A stretch of 64,000 bases of DNA from Cohnella sp. SGD-V74 (GTDB lineage: Bacteria > Bacillota > Bacilli > Paenibacillales > Paenibacillaceae), in contig NZ_PVYW01000021.1 in the NCBI RefSeq assembly GCF_003001675.1, forward strand, positions 1 to 64,000, read 5' to 3'. Of the stretch, positions 62,532-64,000 are shown piece by piece. The notes under the pieces were generated by a model. That model searched no databases and had not been told where the DNA came from. It saw nothing but the letters and a program-made list of their open reading frames with translations. The position numbers and the translations under genes were made by a program. How positions within the stretch are numbered: position 1 is the first letter of the stretch; every line of letters begins with the position of its first letter.

Positions 62532-63761
62532 CTAAGACATAATTCGTTTCTCTCCCTGGATGGCTTGAATAGGACCGATATTTTGCGTGAATTCCAGAGT
62601 TCCCATGTAGGCGCCGGTATCGTCGCGAACCGCGAAGTAGCGGATGTACACGAACTTGTCGCGGAACGGGATCCAGAAGTCCTCCGAATCCTTCTTCCCC
62701 GATTTGAAGTCGTCCAGCAGTGCTTCCACCACATGCGCGCTCTTGGGCGGGTGGCAATTTTGCACCGTTCTGCCGATCACGGCCTTCGTGCGCGCGAAGA
62801 TCCTTTCTTTGCCGTGCGAGAAATAGCGGACGATATCGTTGTGATCGATAAACGTCAGATCGACGGGCAAGTGGTTCATGATCAGCTCCAGCTGCCGCAG
62901 AGACAGCGTGCCGGTCTCCATCTTAATATATCCGTCGGCGATGGATTGTCCGTCCAGCCGATCTCTGTGGGGAATCCATTTCTCGGCTCCGTCGATCAGG
63001 CAGAAGCCGATGACCTCGCTCTCTCCCGCGATCTTGATCCATTCGTCCTCGGTCAGATGCTCCATCGCCATCGGAAAAAGAATTTGCTCTTCCCGATAGA
63101 TCATCCCTCGCGTCTGCTCCATGAGATCGTTCATTTCCCGAAGCAACGCCGTTTTATCCCCGTCGTAGTACGTTAAATTCCGTTTGGCCGCCTTAATGGC
63201 GTCCCGGATGAAGTCGTCCAGCCGCCACATATTGATGGAAGGCCCGTTAATTCCGTACTTCTCCAAGTAAGGGAACAACAGCTGCTCTTTGCGGGTATAA
63301 TGTTTGTCCACATCGAGCAGCAGATTGTAATCTTCGATCAGCTTGTACCGGCTCTCCTCGCCGTCGTCCTCCTCGAACTTCCGCAGATGCGGCTGCAGCC
63401 TCGTTTGGATCAGCTTTTCGATTTCCCTGTTTTCCAGAAGGAACGTATGGACGGGGTGTCCCGGTTCATCCTGCGGATGCTGCGCGCGCTTGATTTTCCC
63501 TTCGATGATCGACATATGCAGCGCGGACAACCGCTTGATCTCGCTCTCGGACAAGCCCTGCGACGCAATATATTCTCCCTGCAGCGCGGACAGTCCGGAC
63601 AGCTCCTCCAAAGTAATCTCCCCAATTTTCTCGTCGAAACAAGCTTGGACTTCTTCCTTGCTCTTGCCGTGGTAGAGATCCAGAAATATGTCCTTTAGAA
63701 TCGCCTGACGTTCCGTCTCCCGCCCAGAGAGGACTTCGCGGTTATTGATCAATTCGCTCAT
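62532..63761 (-). CDS. DUF438/hemerythrin/PAS protein
   Basis: The 409-residue protein has a DUF438 region (1-100: KDIFLDLYHGKSKEEVQACFDEKIGEITLEELSGL), hemerythrin-like repeats with His/Glu (HPVHTFLLENREIEKLIQ, DVDKHYTRKEQLLFPYLEKYG, GMIYREEQILFPMAMEHL) and a C-terminal PAS-type domain (LTFIDHNDIVRYFSHGKERIFART...). Di-iron hemerythrin and PAS parts suggest sensing or handling of NO or oxygen. An Fnr-type box before the gene fits anaerobic induction. Confidence 0.9.
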   Translation of the reverse strand: MSELINNREVLSGRETERQAILKDIFLDLYHGKSKEEVQACFDEKIGEITLEELSGLSALQGEYIASQGLSESEIKRLSALHMSIIEGKIKRAQHPQDEPGHPVHTFLLENREIEKLIQTRLQPHLRKFEEDDGEESRYKLIEDYNLLLDVDKHYTRKEQLLFPYLEKYGINGPSINMWRLDDFIRDAIKAAKRNLTYYDGDKTALLREMNDLMEQTRGMIYREEQILFPMAMEHLTEDEWIKIAGESEVIGFCLIDGAEKWIPHRDRLDGQSIADGYIKMETGTLSLRQLELIMNHLPVDLTFIDHNDIVRYFSHGKERIFARTKAVIGRTVQNCHPPKSAHVVEALLDDFKSGKKDSEDFWIPFRDKFVYIRYFAVRDDTGAYMGTLEFTQNIGPIQAIQGEKRIMS

Positions 63762-63803
63762 AACATCACTCCCGATGTTTACCGATAATTATTCTCAATA
63801 TTA

Positions 63804-63846
63804 ACTGTAGCATCAGTCGCCGCTGTTCTTCGTGACGGACATCACA
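63804..63846 (-). promoter_or_regulatory. Fnr-type box and promoter of the DUF438 gene
   Basis: On the minus strand TGTGATGTCCGTCACG (63846-63831) matches the B. subtilis Fnr pattern TGTGA-N6-TCACA with one change. The -10 TACAGT (63809-63804) is placed so that the predicted start is about 63797 and the box centre is 41.5 bases upstream, the class II activation position. Confidence 0.75.
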
Positions 63847-63866
63847 GTTTCGGCCGAAGGGCGGCT

Positions 63867-63990
63867 ATACAAGATTATCGATAAAAAAGAAGGGCATCTA
63901 TCTCCCGGCATCGGAAGGAGATAGATGCACCGTACATTAACCATCAATAATCGTTCGGTACGACTCTTTTTACTTATGAGACAGCCTCTT
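63867..63990. mobile_element. miniature inverted-repeat element, copy 2 (about 125 bp)
   Basis: TACAAGATTATCGATAAAAA, GGGCATCTATCTCCCGG, GGAGATAGA and TAATCGTTCGGTACGACTC match the element at 51477-51690. The inner part of about 75 bases and the left terminal repeat are lost or changed. The right end GACTCTTTTTACTTATGAGA and CAGCCTCTT is close to IS ends of the GGCTGTCTCATAAGT type. Confidence 0.65.
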
Positions 63991-64000
63991 CAGATTTGAC

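Overview
The window looks like chromosome from a spore-forming Firmicute of the Paenibacillaceae (Paenibacillus/Cohnella type). The evidence is the fairly high GC, the strong AGGAGG-type ribosome sites with frequent GTG and TTG starts, the LplB/YtcP-type sugar ABC importer with a YesM/YesN-type two-component system, a SleB-type cortex hydrolase, a B. subtilis-type Fnr box and a PerR box. No rRNA or tRNA gene and no CRISPR array was seen.

Region 1 (about 0.3-8.3 kb) is a visibly more AT-rich island. It carries a DUF6398-type protein, a compact type I-C CRISPR interference operon and a RhuM-family gene. The operon has only three open frames. The first (1229-4087) is an in-frame fusion of a complete Cas3 (HD nuclease plus helicase) to a complete Cas5c. 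Then come cas8c, with a well-placed internal GTG start for the small subunit Cas11c, and cas7c. There is no cas4, cas1, cas2 or array; RhuM occupies the position where cas4 is expected. The island ends at a remnant of an unrelated gene.

Region 2 (8.4-12.4 kb) holds an MBL-fold hydrolase, a divergent pirin/HxlR pair, an ArsR/SRPBCC operon with twin operators built into its promoter, and a frameshifted aldo/keto reductase. Region 3 (12.5-26.4 kb) is a glycan-utilisation locus: two ABC permeases, a lipoprotein, a large secreted multidomain glycosidase-like protein, a GH78-type rhamnosidase, a sensor kinase and AraC-type response regulator, and a convergent DUF4832 protein. They would capture and split a rhamnose-containing oligosaccharide.

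Region 4 (26.8-37.9 kb) is a run of small stress and regulatory genes (VOC, ECF41-type sigma, SRPBCC, TetR/SDR, TetR/membrane protein, AraC-GyrI, two kinase-fold phosphotransferases, alpha/beta hydrolase, YdeI). Region 5 (38.0-51.5 kb) has the carboxynorspermidine operon, a TetR plus MacB/FtsX-type exporter, a CAP protein, katG-perR, a glycosyltransferase, a GNAT plus small-protein pair, mazEF and a stand-alone trpB. Region 6 (51.5-64 kb) has a PNPOx-like protein, XRE, an ECF sigma with a membrane partner, an acyltransferase and a broken ABC transporter, a SleB-like hydrolase, the ECF42 sigma operon and a DUF438/hemerythrin/PAS protein.

Three observations tie genes together. An identical promoter pattern, TGTCGA-N17-CGTCGT, occurs before the 36478 hydrolase, the 58340 hydrolase-DGPF-ECF42 operon and the 61007 DGPF-DUF1801 operon, which defines a local ECF42 regulon. 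The DUF438/hemerythrin gene has an Fnr-type box exactly 41.5 bp before the predicted transcript start. Two miniature inverted-repeat families occur, each with a copy near the right end of the window. Two genes at 54-57 kb seem to start at CTG.
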